Shown here: piece by piece, positions 36,278 to 46,830 of the stretch
Layout of the letters: every line of letters begins with the position of its first letter
Position numbering within the stretch: the stretch's first letter is position 1
Assembly (NCBI GenBank): GCA_014529385.2
Contig: CM043958.1
Span: 77,796,169-77,856,168, forward strand
Direction: 5' to 3'
DNA length: 60,000 nt
Source: Adiantum capillus-veneris
Taxonomy: Eukaryota > Streptophyta > Polypodiopsida > Polypodiales > Pteridaceae
Notes under the pieces: model-generated
What the model was told of the DNA's origin: nothing
Database searches by the model: none
The model's input: the letters and a program-made list of their open reading frames with translations, nothing else
Position numbers and translations under genes: made by a program

Positions 36278-37030
36278 TACTACCCCCCTCTTGAAAGCAT
36301 TGTAATCGCCCTCGATTGCGCTTGCAAAACAAACAGAAGCCATAAATTGCCTTAGCAGACACTGACTGTTAGTACCGACGCACTAGGAACACACATCTAA
36401 CACGTGTACCAATCCACGGTCACATCACACATCACAGGACATCACATGACAAATCACATTCAACATTCCTTCGGATCTTAGACCATCATTTATCGGCAAT
36501 GCAGTTAGCAATCGCATCTAGATCCACTCAGGACTTCATAGATGCCCGATTGACTAACCCCTACTGCAACCATGTCTATTTGAGATCATTCCGACCAAAA
36601 TGCTGCAGTCATTTCGTCTATCAGTTCCTGCACTTAAACAAGTCAGTAACAAGTCACTTTCATATTTTCCGGAATTCCATTTTATAAAGTCATCCAGCAG
36701 AATATCATCGGCTCTCTGAAGCTCAAAGAGACATCAGTGACTCTAGTTATTCAAAAATCGAGGCATCTGTTGACAAAGGAGCAGGAACTGATAGACGAAA
36801 ATGATGTGCAACATTTTGGTCAAGAGTCAAACTGCCTGAGTGAATAGATTCACATTCCGACGAATATCTGCTAGGTCTTCCTCCTCCATTCGCTTCACAT
36901 CCATTGCGAAGAAGGTCTTGAATTTAACCAAGAACCATCAGTTCGCTTTACCTTCTTTCTTTCTTTCTGTGTCAATTTCTGTTCTGGAACGAGTATCTGC
37001 TCGTTTTCGTCCAATTCGGGTTGCACCTCT
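36278..37030 (-). pseudogene. C1 3' untranslated region and chromodomain-like tail remnant
   Basis: The sequence from 36840 to 37030 matches, on the minus strand, the C2 and C3 segment that encodes the LVKFKN...W-EEEDLADTP tail. The right half is broken. The part from 36290 to 36840 matches the 3' untranslated region of C2 and C3. The breakpoint to gag lies at about 37030. Confidence 0.7.
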
Positions 37031-38333
37031 GGCTACTTTCATTTGTCAAAGTCTGTTCGGCTCTTTGTGTCATGATCTCATCGGTGGGGTAGGTCAAACT
37101 GCCTGAGTGAATGGCAAAACCCCGTTTCCCATGACTCATCAACTCCTGAATGGACACTGATTCTTGTTCCAAGCAGTGATTTCGGATCTCTGTAGAAGAC
37201 CCAAGGTAAACCGCTCGATCTGTTCCTTGAACGAGATCTTCTTAAATGCAGAGGTGGGTAGAAAAGAGCTCCAAAATCTCTTGCAATAAGCGTCCACTGT
37301 ATCCTTCTTGGTCATCCGAAGATGGTTTCAAGCAGTTCGTATGTCGCGTTCATACTCTCGAGTCAACCAAGAAGAAATAAAAAGCCTCTTGAATTTCAGC
37401 CATTTAACTGGCGCAGTCTTGCTTAATAGAAGCGTGGACCACCAAGTTCGAGCATTCCCCTTGAAGTAAGCATTCCCCTTGAAGTAAGAGGCAGCTATCC
37501 GAATGTTAAGAGTGCTCTGAGTAACGCCCTCCCAGGAAAGCGATGTCAAACTGTTGTACAAAAGACAAAGCCTTCGAAGCATCTCTATGACTTTTATCTT
37601 CTAGAAAGTCATACTAGTTGGCTTGATAAAAATTCTTCTTCTTTGCATAAAAGTTGTTGTCATCAGAGTCCGAACTGTCTGAAGACGAGTCCTCTGTAGA
37701 ACTGTCACTCACGGGGCGAGATTTAGACTTCTTTGCCTTTTTCTTGCCCTTTCCGAAGCGTTGCTTTTTGCTTCGCTTTTTGCCTTTTCGGTCTTCTTCG
37801 CTCGAGTCAGAAGAGCTAGAAGAACTATCAGAAGAAGAAGAAGAACTGGGTACTCCTTCAAATCAAACACGCTTCTTTTGTTTCTTTGTCTTTTCAAATG
37901 TCAACTGAGGACCCAAATAACCCGGGAAGTCAGTGCCTTGCTTCTGCTTTTTGTCGTGCTTTTTAGCTTTGTTTTGCGCATCAAAAAGCTGAGGAATTCA
38001 TGCATCAATCACCTCTTCTAATTCTTTCTCTATATACTTCTTGGGAGTAGGAGGTTTCTTGAGAGCGGGTTTTGGGGGTGGTTTTTTGGTTTTCTGCCAC
38101 TGCGTATGCACCTCCTCGAAAGAGGTCTTGCTCATATATTTTGCAAATTTTGGATCCTTCGCAAAATTGAGCATCATCTTTGTTGCGTCGCCGATCAATC
38201 GTTGACGCTCCATCTCTTCGAGCTCCGCCTGAGTAGGCCGAGGCGGGCCATACTCCTCGCGTGAACCTTCGTTGTGATCCCTTCCCGCATCTCCGGATGC
38301 AGAGGGAGTCAATTGATCTTTGCCTGAAGCCAT
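37030..38333 (-). pseudogene. C1 gag
   Basis: It starts at an ATG at 38333 (MASGKDQLTPSASGD) and is open to a TGA at 37998. It then continues in other frames through a Ser/Asp-rich stretch and a Lys-rich stretch to ARTWWSTLLLSKTAPVKW (about 37390-37440), a gag capsid motif. An 18 bp tandem repeat (TACTTCAAGGGGAATGC-type) duplicates YFKGNA near 37460-37490. No zinc knuckle remains. Confidence 0.82.
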
Positions 38334-38388
38334 AAGTGCCGCGGAAAAAAATAGGGATTGGATTTCCCGTAGAAGAGAAATCGGCCGT

Positions 38389-38400
38389 GCTCTGATACCA
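38389..38400 (-). other. C1 primer-binding site
   Basis: The minus strand reads TGGTATCAGAGC one base inside the 5' LTR, complementary to initiator tRNA-Met. Confidence 0.92.
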
Positions 38401-38401
38401 C

Positions 38402-39044
38402 TGTAACAAACTTGGACACTCCAAGTCAAGAATCTACCGCGCCAGCACAAATAACCACTTCAAAACAGCTCACAGTTCACAATTGATTCGACAGTGGCCC
38501 GGCGGAGTTCCGTGGACCGTGCCTAGAGTTATTCGCCCCAAAGACTGGCGTCCCTTTCGGTATTTCTTTTTGTATTAATTGAGTTCAAAGTACAAGAGTG
38601 CGGGCAAGCGCTCACACTCAAACTCTACGTCCAGATGCTCTGAGTTGTGAGAGGCCTGCTCACATATTTAAAGATTACAAGGGATGCTAAAAGAGAGCCC
38701 AAAAGCTGAAACTCAAAAGCCCAAAAATAAAGCAAAGGCTATTTCTCTCTCTTGCTTGCAATATAAAGCAGGTTCCAAAAGCTGTCCTTAAAATAGCTTT
38801 CTAAAATAAAGCAGAAGAGCTCTCTCTCTCTCTTCAGTTGCATAGAAAAAGCAAAAGGGTTCTCTCTATCTCTCTCTTGCAATTGCGTAGCCTAAAAAGC
38901 AGCCAGCTTTCCGTACACCCTGCCACGTCAACATGTCCAGCGCAAATTTCGGAAAACTCACGTGTCACTGCTGCATCTTCTCGAGCTTGCTAGACAAGGT
39001 GTGTGTGTGTACACATGGGCAGCCACGTCATTACATTTGTGACA
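38402..39044 (-). repeat. C1 5' LTR
   Basis: 643 bp, matching the left LTR with several indels. The core block lies at 38532-38575. Confidence 0.92.
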
Positions 39045-39421
39045 GATAAAGCCAGAACACATGGTCAAGATACTCATGAGAAATATCTTTAAGCATCACG
39101 GGATGCCTCAGTCAATTGTCAGTGACAGGGATCCACGTATGACTAGTCTTTTCTAAAAGGCATAGTTTGAGAACATGGGCACTACGCTAAAGTTCTCATC
39201 TTCGTTTCATCCACAAACTTATGGACAGTCAGAAGAGACAAATTCTACTTTCCTAGATCTGCTCAAATGTTATGTGTCAGAGCACAAGGCAACTTGGGAA
39301 CACCTTCTCCCATTTGTCGAATATGCTTAGGATAACATTGTGCATACATCAACAGACAAGGCACCATTCGAGATAGTGGAACGAGGGAAGAAAGTCCCAC
39401 CCATTTTGCAAACTAAGGGCA

Positions 39422-40744
39422 AGACCCACAAAGGTGACTTCCTTTCTGACATTGAAAGAGAAATTGACTACGGGACCAGTTTTGACTTTGCCGGACTTGC
39501 AGAAGTCATTTGAAGTATATTGTGATGCTTATGATCGTAGTCCGGGTGCGGTCTTAATGCAAGAAGGCCATGTGATTGCTTATGAGAGCCGATTGTTCTC
39601 AAGGCCGGAAATGACAACACAGATTTATGAGAAAGAGCTTTTGGCGGTTATCCATGCTCTTACTCAGTGGCGGCATTACCTACTCGGAGCGGATTTTACT
39701 GACTTTACAAACCATTAGAGTTTGCACTACTTCTTGTCACAGAAGCAGCTTTCGGAAAAGCAAATGCGGTGGGCGAACATCTTGTCACAGTTTCACTTCC
39801 AGATTGTCCATGTGCAAGGACAGAAGAATGTGGTGGCAAATGCTTTGTCTCGGAAGCCGTTGGTTCTTGCTATTTCCGCAATACATCATAGGAGCTTCGA
39901 GGATATGGTCGACCAGTATGCCACAGATACAGATTTTGCAGACGTTTTCACACAGATATGGGATGGGGAGACAGTAGCGGGATATTCCATTCGGGATGGC
40001 TACTTGATGAGAAAAACCATGTTGTGCGTTACACAGCCGTTGAGGGAAAAGGTTATGACTGAATGCCAATGTCCACCTTTTACGGGTCACCACGGCATTG
40101 CTACCACCATGAAAGGGGTAGAGAGATACTTCTTTTGGCTGAGACTCAAGAAGGATGTGGAAGAGTTTGTGTGCAGTTGCTTAGTATGCCAGAAGATCAA
40201 GTTTGACAGGCATAAAGCACAAGGATTGTTACAACCTTTACCCATACCCACCCGCCCCTGGGAAAGTATTGCAATGGATTTCATTTTTGATCTCCCGAGA
40301 ACACAAACTGGTCACGATGGTATCTGGACTGTTATTGACAGATATAGCAAACGGGCTCATTTCATTCCACTGAAAAAAACAGTCAAGCCGGATCACTTAG
40401 CGAGACTGTTTGTGGCCCAGATCTTCAGATTCAATGGCATGCCTGAGACGATTATCTCCGACAGGGACCCCAAATTTACGAGTTTGTTTTGGAAGGCAAT
40501 TTGGGAGAACATTGGCACGCGGTTGCAGTTCTCGTCATCGTTCCACCCGCAGACTGATGGGCAATCTGAGATTGCCAATTCAGTGGTTCTAGATTTATTG
40601 AAGTCTTATATCTCGGATCAGAAGACTCAATGGGAAAAGTACCTAGCTTTGGTGGAATTTGCCTATAATAACACGATACACTCTTCGACGGGAAGGCACC
40701 ATTTGAGATTGTTGAAGGTGCTGCGAAGGTTCCACCCTTCCTAA
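39422..40744 (+). pseudogene. C2 RNase H and integrase
   Basis: RNase H: LQKSFEVYCDAYDRSPGAVL, YEKELLAVIHAL, a TAG at 39718, then EKQMRWANILSQFHFQIVHV and ALSRKP. Integrase follows in the same long frame (39722-40744): HHCC finger PFTGHHGIATTM ... CSCLVCQKI, catalytic Asp in AMDFIFDLP, Asp in SDRDPKF, Glu in DGQSEIAN. This is the best preserved integrase of the window. Its DDE triad is complete, but the frame shifts at about 40690-40740. Confidence 0.9.
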
Positions 40745-41336
40745 GCACGAAAGATAAGATTTTTGAAGCGGATGAATATATGCGAGACTTAGATACGGCT
40801 TTTGCCAAAGTTCGCGAGGCTTTGCAGAAATCTCAAGAACAACAGAAAAAGGCAGCGGATCGCCATCGTCGTGACTTGAAATTGGAGGATAATTGGGTGC
40901 TCTTACCTTTTGAGAAGGCACGCCTGAGAAAGAAAAAGAGAAAGGAGAGGCTTTTTCCAAAGCTTAGTATACGATACTACGGACGGACCTTTCCAGATCT
41001 CTGAAAAGATAAATGACATCTCCTTCCGACTAAAACTACCTGATACTTAGGATTCATAATGCATTTCATGTGAGTCTCTTGAAACCTTTTAAAGGTGATG
41101 TGCCTGATGATGGGGAGCCTAATGAGCAACCCGAAGTGGAAGAAAACGAGGAGATCCTTGTTCCTGAACAGATTTTGGCACATAAGGATACAAAGAATAA
41201 AGGTAAAGTCCGAAGGCGATTCTTGGTTAAGTTCAAGAACTATCCTGCATTGGATGCGAAGTGGATGGAGGAGGAGGACCTAGCAGATACTCCTCAGATT
41301 GTGAAACTTTACCTCGAGGCTTTTGGTTTAGCATAG
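40745..41336 (+). pseudogene. C2 integrase C-terminus and chromodomain-like tail
   Basis: At 40745-41004 is the basic integrase C-terminal region (AADRHRRDLKLEDNWVLL). At 41070-41333 is a tail with PEVEENEEILVPEQILAH, RRRFLVKFKNYPALDAKW and MEEEDLADTP. It resembles a chromodomain (variable lead, YLVKWKGY-like strand, W-x-P/E-E-x-L), as in chromoviruses, where it helps direct insertion to chromatin. Frame breaks lie between the two parts. Confidence 0.8.
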
Positions 41337-41926
41337 TCTACTCCAAATGGAACCCAGAATTCAGCTTGGCCGGAGATCTGGTGCAGTGGGATGCACAAGA
41401 GGGGAGTTACTCCGCTCCTTTGTCAACAGATGCCTTGATTTTGATACTAAAGTCACTGATGTCTCTTTGAGCTTCAGGGATACTGAGAGCTGACAGTATT
41501 CTGCTGGATGACTTTATGAAATGGAAGTCCTGAATATGATACTGATTTGTTCTTGACTTCTTTTTAAGTGCAGGATCTGATAGACGAAATGACTGCAGCA
41601 TTTTGGTCTGATTGATCTCGAATAGACATGGTTGCAATAGGGGTTAGTCAATCGGACATCGATAAGGTCCCGATTGGATCTAGATGTGATTGCTAGCTAC
41701 ATTGCCGATAAATCATGGTTTAAGATCCGAATGAATGTTGAATGTCATGTGATGTCCTGTGATGTCTAGTGATGTCCTGTGATGTGACTGTCGATTGGTA
41801 CATGTGCTAGATGTGTGTTCCTAGTACGTACGTACTAACAGTCAGTGTCTGCTAAGACGGTTTATAGCCTCTGTCTGTTTTGCAGGCGTAATCGAGGGCG
41901 TTTACAATGCTTTCAAGAGAGGGGTA
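41337..41926 (+). other. C2 3' untranslated region with polypurine tract
   Basis: 590 bp, non-coding. It includes short repeats of GATGTC(C/T)(T/A)GTGAT (41750-41790), CTAGTACGTACGTACTA at 41821-41837 and the polypurine tract AAGAGAGGGGTA at 41915-41926. Confidence 0.8.
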
Positions 41927-42577
41927 TGTCACAAAGTGATGACATGTCTGCCCGAGAGCTGAAACCCTACCCTGCTGCTGAAACCCTAATTTCTGAAACC
42001 CTAACCCTAAAACCTGCAAACCCTAAAATCTGCCAAAAACCCTAAAATAGCAGAACCCCTAACCCTAAACCTAACCCTAATGGCAGTAGGGAAGGTCCCG
42101 GAAAAAGCGCAAGCATGATGACGTGGCAATTGCACTGGGAAAAAGCTACTTTATGCTACGCAGAGATTTTTGCTGGTGTTTTTTCCTATGCAAATTGGAA
42201 AAGAGAGAGAGTCTTTACTTTAAAGGTTGATAAGCTCCAGAGAGCTTGAGAGAGAAAAAAAGAACCCTTGCGTTATTTTTAAGCTTTTGGGGCTCTGCTT
42301 TTGGCATCCCTTGTAAATTAAATATGTGGTTTGGGCTCCCACTCTGTAGAGCATCTCGACGCAGAGTCTGAGAGTGAGATCCGAACCACTCTTCTACTTT
42401 GAACTGATTAATACAAAAAGAAATACCGAAAGCGGCGCCAGTCTTTGGGGCCAATATCTCTAGGCACGGAACTCCGCCAGGCCAATGCAAATCTATTGTG
42501 AACTGTGAACTGTTTTGAAGTGGTTATTTGGTGCTGTCGTGATTGATTCTTGACTTGGAGTGTCCAAGTCTGTTACA
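41927..42577 (+). repeat. C2 3' LTR
   Basis: 651 bp, starting TGTCACAAAGTGATGAC and ending AAGTCTGTTACA. It contains a telomere-like CCCTAA cluster (41961-42085), a TGACGTGGC site at 42119-42127 and the core block at 42418-42456. Confidence 0.92.
41961..42085. repeat. Telomere-like (AACCCTAA) cluster inside an LTR
   Basis: About eight AACCCTA-type units are scattered in 125 bp. Related TTAGGG units occur in both C3 LTRs (43225-43310 and 49035-49110), so this belongs to the LTR and is not telomeric DNA. Confidence 0.85.
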
Positions 42578-42777
42578 AGATCCTCTCCCTAAGTCCATGT
42601 AGATGCTCATGTGTAAGCAAGTGATCTGACGTGTCGAGGTCAAGTGGTAAGTGTCTGTCCACCCAAGATGGTGGTGTCTTCTCTGGGAATGTCGAAATCC
42701 CATATGCCATGAGCATGGCCATATCTCGTGTGAACTCCTCTGATGAGTGCATAGGTGTGTCCAAAGCAAACCACGTC
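42578..42777. other. Host sequence between C2 and C3
   Basis: 200 bp without a recognisable gene. It ends with the C3 target duplication ACGTC (42773-42777). Confidence 0.6.
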
Positions 42778-43334
42778 TGTAACAGACTTGAACACTCCAA
42801 GTCAAGAATCAACCGCGACAGCACCAAATAACCACTTCAAAACAATTCACAGATCACAATAGATTTGCACTGGCCCGGCGGAGTTCCGTGCCTAGAGATA
42901 TTGGCCCCAAAGACTGGCGCAGCTTTCGGTATTTCTTTTTATATTAATCGGTTCAAAGTACAAGAGAGTGGATCGGGATTCACTCTCAGACTCCGCGTAC
43001 AGATGCTCTGAGAAGTGAGACCCTCACCACTTATTTAAAGGTTACAAGGAATGCTCAAAAGCAGAGCCCTAAAAGCTTGAAAGCAAAATCTCTCAATGAG
43101 AGCCAATAAAACAGCAAGTTCTCTTTTTCTCTCTCTTTCTCCCAAATCATAGGGAAAAGTAGAGATTTCTGTCGCTCAAAATTTCCCAAAAATTTAAAAA
43201 AAAAAAAAAAATAACACCTCTGCGATTTCCGGAAATTAGGGTTTTCGGCAAAAATTAGAGTTTGCAGGAATTTTAGGGTTTTTAGCAAAAATTAGGGTTT
43301 TTGTTGTCCGTAGCCACGTCATCACTTTGTGACA
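42778..43334 (-). repeat. C3 3' LTR
   Basis: 557 bp, TGTCACAAAG...TCTGTTACA in element orientation. The core block is at 42901-42945 and TTAGGG-type units at 43225-43310. The polypurine tract (AAGAGGGGGGTA) lies at 43335-43346. Confidence 0.93.
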
Positions 43335-43938
43335 TACCCCCCTCTTGAAAGCAATGTAATCGATCGCGATTACGCCTGCAAAACCGACAAAAGCCATAAA
43401 CTGTCTTAGCAGACACTGACTGTTAGTACCTACGTACTAGGAACACACATCTAGCACATGTACAAAATCGACACACATCACACGACATCACAGGACATCA
43501 CCAGACATCACACAACATCACCTGACATTCAACATTCATTCGAATCTTAGACCATGATTTATCGGCAATGTAGCTAGCAATCACATCTAGATCCAATCGG
43601 GACCTCATCGATGTCCGATTGACTAACCCCTATTGCAACCATGTCTATTCGAGATCAATCAGACCAAAATGCTGCAGTCATTTCGTCTGTCAGTTCCTGC
43701 ACTCACAAGAAGTCAAGAACAAATCAGTATCATTATCAGGAATTCCATTTCATAAAGTCATCCAGCAGAATACTGTCAGCTATCAGTATCCCTGAAGCTC
43801 AAAGAGACATCAGTGACTTTAGTATCAAAATCAAGGCATCTGTTGAGAAAGGAGCGGACTAACTCCCCTCTTGTGCATCCCACTCCACCAGATCTCCGGC
43901 CAAGTTGAATTTCTGGGTTCCGTTTGGAGTAGACTATG
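43335..43938 (-). other. C3 3' untranslated region
   Basis: Non-coding. It matches the C2 stretch 41337-41926 in reverse orientation, including repeated ATCACA(G/C)GACATC units at 43478-43530. Confidence 0.8.
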
Positions 43939-44238
43939 CTAAACCAAAACATCGAGGTGAAGTTTCACAATCCGAGGAGTATCTGCTAGGTCCTCCTCCT
44001 CCATCCACTTCGCATCAAATGCAGGAAAGTTCTTAAACTTAACCAAGAACCGCCTTCGGACTTTACCTTTCTTCATATCGTTATGTGCCAAAATCTGTTC
44101 ATGAACAAGGATCTCCTCGTTTTCTTCCACTTCGGGTTGCTCATCAGGCTCCCCATCATCAAGCACATCACCCTTAACAGGTTTTAAGAGACTCACATGC
44201 AATGCATTGTGAATCCTCCAAGTATCTTGCAGTTTCAA
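43939..44238 (-). pseudogene. C3 chromodomain-like tail
   Basis: It reads IHNALHVSLLKPVKGDV, then PEVEENEEILVHEQILAH, RRRFLVKFKNFPAFDAKW and MEEEDLADTP. The chromodomain-like strand, Trp and acidic helix are kept. The frame upstream (44240-44500, integrase C-terminus) is broken. Confidence 0.82.
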
Positions 44239-44239
44239 T

Positions 44240-45010
44240 CGGAAGGAGACATCATTATCTTTTCAGTAATCTGGAAAGGTCCGTAATATCGCATACTAAC
44301 CTTTGCAAAAAGCCTCTCCTTTCCCTTTTTCTTTCTTAGGTGTGCCTTCTCAAAAGTAAGAGCACCCAATCATCCTCCTTCAATTTCAAATCGCGACGAT
44401 GGCGATCCGCTGCCTTTTTCTGTCATTCTTGAGACTCCTGCAAAGTCTCGCGAACCTTGGCAAAAGCCGCATCCAAATCTCGCGAATATTCATCCGCTTC
44501 AAATATCTAACCTTTCGTGCTCAGGAAGCATGGAACCTTCGCAGCACTTTCAACAATCTCACATGGCGTCTTCCCCGTCAAAGAGTGTATCGTGTTATTG
44601 CACGCAAATTCCACCAAAGGTAAGTTCTTTTCCCATTGAGTCTTTTGATCCGAGATACAAGACTTCAATAAATCTAAAACCACTGAATTGGCCATCTCAG
44701 ATTGCCAGTCAGTTTGCAAGTGGAACGATGACGAGAACTACAATTGCATGCCAATGTTCTCCCAAATTGCCTTCCAAAACAAACTCAAAAATCTATGGTC
44801 TCTGTCGGAGACAATCGTCTCAGACGTGCCATGTAATCGGAAAATCATCGTGATCATTCTGTGTTCTCGGGAGATCAAAATGAAATCCATTTCAATACTT
44901 TTCCAGGGGCGGGTGGGTATGGGTAAAGGGTGTAACAATCCCTGTGCCTTATGCCTGTCAAACTTGACCTTCTGGCATACTACGCACAACTCTTCCACGT
45001 CCTTTTTGAG
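44240..45010 (-). pseudogene. C3 integrase
   Basis: Segments include CVVCQKVKFDRHKAQGLL (second half of the HHCC finger), SIEMDFILI (first catalytic Asp), SDRDHRF (second Asp) and DWQSEMANS (Glu). Relative to C2, about 120-130 bp between the first and second Asp are missing near 44860. The C-terminal region at 44240-44500 lies in several frames. Confidence 0.83.
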
Positions 45011-45772
45011 TCACGGCCAAAAGAAATATCTCTCTACCCCTTTCATGGTGGTAGCAATGCCGCGGTGACCCGTAAAAGGTGGACAGTGGCATTCAGTCAT
45101 AACCTTTTTCCTCAACGCCTGTGTAACGCACAACATAGTCTTTTTCATCATGTAGCCTTCCCGAAGGGAGTATCCAGCTACTGTCTCCCCATCCCGTATC
45201 CGTGTGAAAATATCTGCAAAATCTGTATCTATGGCATACTGATCGACCATATCCTCGAAGCTCCTATGATGTATCGCGGAAATAGCCAAAACCAACGGTT
45301 TCCGAGACAAAGCATCTGCCACCACATTCTTCTGTCCCTGCACATGGACAATCTGGAAGTGGAACTCTGACAAGATGTTCGCCCACCGCATCTGCTTTTC
45401 CGAAAGCTGCTTCTGTGACAAGAAGTAGCGCAAGCTTTGATGGTCTGTAAAGACAGTGAAATCCACTCCGAGTAGGTAATGCCGCCACTGAGTAAGAGCA
45501 TGAATAACCGCCAAAAGCTCTTTCTCATAAATCTGTGTTGTCATCTCCGTCCTAGAGAACAAACGACTCTCGTAAGCTATGACATGGCCTTCTTGCATCA
45601 AGACCGCACCCAGACTACGACCACAAGCATCACAAGATACTTCGAATGACTTCTGCAAGTCCGGCAAAGTCAAAATAGGTCCCGTAGTCAATTTCTCTTT
45701 CAATGTCTGAAAGGCAGTCACCTCTGTGGGTCCCCACGAAAAAGGTACTCCTTTTTGTGTCAAGATATGCAA
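45011..45772 (-). pseudogene. C3 RNase H, linker and start of integrase
   Basis: One long open segment of 253 residues: LKEKLTTGPILTLPDLQ, FEVSCDACGRSLGAVL (catalytic Asp), YEKELLAVIHALTQW (Glu), FTDHQSLRYFL (Asp), QMRWANILSEFHFQIVHV, ADALSRKPLVL and CPPFTGHRGIATTM. The RNase H catalytic residues are intact. Confidence 0.9.
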
Positions 45773-46008
45773 AGGGGAAGCAACCGCTGCAAACTTTCAT
45801 ATGAACCGCGTGTAGTACGAACACAGTCCCAAGAAGCTTCTATCTTCATGGACATTCCTCAAATAGGGCCAATCACGGATAGTCTCTATCTTGGCTGGGT
45901 CCATTTGCACTCCTGCTATGCTGACACAATGTGTCCCAAAAAGTGTATCTATGGTAGGAAAATTTCACTTTTCTTTGCATTAAGCACTAACGTGTGATAT
46001 CGTAATGC

Positions 46009-46591
46009 CTAAAAGACTTGAAGCAGATGATCTCTGTGTTCTGCCTCATTCTTGGAGAAAACAATGATGTCGTCAAAGAAAGTGCCAACAAATAGCCTGT
46101 ACTCTCGAAAAATCCTGTCCATTATCCGGTTAAATGTCGCAGAAGCATTGGTTAAGCCAAAAGGCATCACCAAAAACTCATAACCCAAAAGTCGTCCAAA
46201 AAGCTGTCTTGTAGACATCTCCTAGCGCGATCCTGAGCTGATGATATCCACTCTTCAAGTCAATCCTGCTAAAGCACGAGGATCCCTGTAACCTGTCGAG
46301 TATATCATCAATCCTAGGGATCGGAAATCTGTTCTTGATGGTGATTTTGTTGAGAGCTCTATAATCGATGCACATTCTCCAAGATCCGTCTTTCTTCAAA
46401 ACCAACAACATTGGAGAGCAATACGGTGAAGTACTAGGCTGGACAAGACCCTTTTCCAAGAGGTCTTTCACTTGGTTCATAATCTCTTCATTCTGTACTC
46501 GGCTCACACGGTAAGGTGGCCGATTCGGTGGCGTGCTTCCGGGTATCAAATCAATGGTCTGATCTTCAGCCCTCTGAAAAGCAATCGTCAT
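46009..46591 (-). pseudogene. C3 reverse transcriptase
   Basis: 46178-46591: [51 protein letters not shown] and [11 protein letters not shown]. After a frame change near 46200, [20 protein letters not shown] and the catalytic [10 protein letters not shown] follow. Another frame change leads to the connection region (45780-46000), with further stops. Confidence 0.9.
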
Positions 46592-46830
46592 GAGTGTGGA
46601 GAGAAAAATCTTAGCGTTCTTTTGATCAGGTCAAAACATATTCAATCTTTATCCATCGTTCAGTTCTCTCCCAAAAGAATGAGTAAGAAACTGAAGTTCA
46701 TCAAGTACAATCTCTAAGCCCTTCATTTATCAAAGTCGCTTTCTCGGCCCGGTAGTCAACCACGGCGTAGTTCTTGTGGTACCAAGGGATCCTGAGTAGA
46801 ACGTCACTCGCGTGCCCTGAACACCCCTGT
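46592..46830 (-). pseudogene. C3 protease-to-RT linker, decayed
   Basis: The minus strand shows VSITPSIGKLRLQ and then IPWYHKNYAVVDY, the usual sequence after a Gypsy protease (GxPWxxxxxxxxDY). The DSG active site was not seen, so the protease is probably lost or mutated. Confidence 0.55.

Larger units (their letters stand above)
35581..39044 (-). mobile_element. Ty3/Gypsy element C1, pol-deleted, nested in D
   Basis: 3464 bp on the minus strand, with LTRs 35581-36277 and 38402-39044 and a perfect 5 bp duplication GATAA (35576-35580 and 39045-39049). It has a primer site, a decayed gag and a fragment of the chromodomain-like tail. Reverse transcriptase, RNase H, integrase and the gag zinc knuckle are absent. 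Compared with C3, the missing part corresponds to about 44150-47160. The element was inserted into the integrase of D. Confidence 0.93.
33600..39421 (+). mobile_element. Ty3/Gypsy element D, decayed, split by C1
   Basis: Plus-strand remains in Gypsy order: gag scrap (about 33610-33830, rich in Met, Gly and Gln), reverse transcriptase (33976-34500), RNase H (34700-35060) and integrase (35260-35575, then 39050-39421 after the C1 insertion). The middle of gag and the protease are missing. Many stops and frameshifts are present. At about 39421 it passes directly into the RNase H of C2, so its own 3' end and LTR are lost. Confidence 0.85.
35260..39421 (+). pseudogene. Element D integrase, interrupted by C1
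   Basis: The HHCC zinc finger is in HAPPYVGHHGIDAIV ... CLLCQKV (35260-35400). The catalytic core begins and is cut after PISFLLGRR-type sequence at 35580 by the C1 insertion. It resumes at 39050 with HMVKILMRNIFKHHGMP, SDRDPRM and PQTYGQSEETNSTF (catalytic Glu region). The segment ends at about 39421. Confidence 0.85.
39422..42577 (+). mobile_element. Ty3/Gypsy element C2, 5'-truncated
   Basis: Plus-strand 3' half of a family C element: RNase H, integrase, chromodomain-like tail, 3' untranslated region, polypurine tract and 3' LTR (41927-42577). The 5' half is missing and the sequence joins element D at about 39421. It closely matches C3 in the opposite orientation. Confidence 0.9.

Noticed and set aside
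41961-42085. Interstitial telomere or chromosome end
   Set aside because: The units are irregular and lie inside an LTR that is shared with C3.
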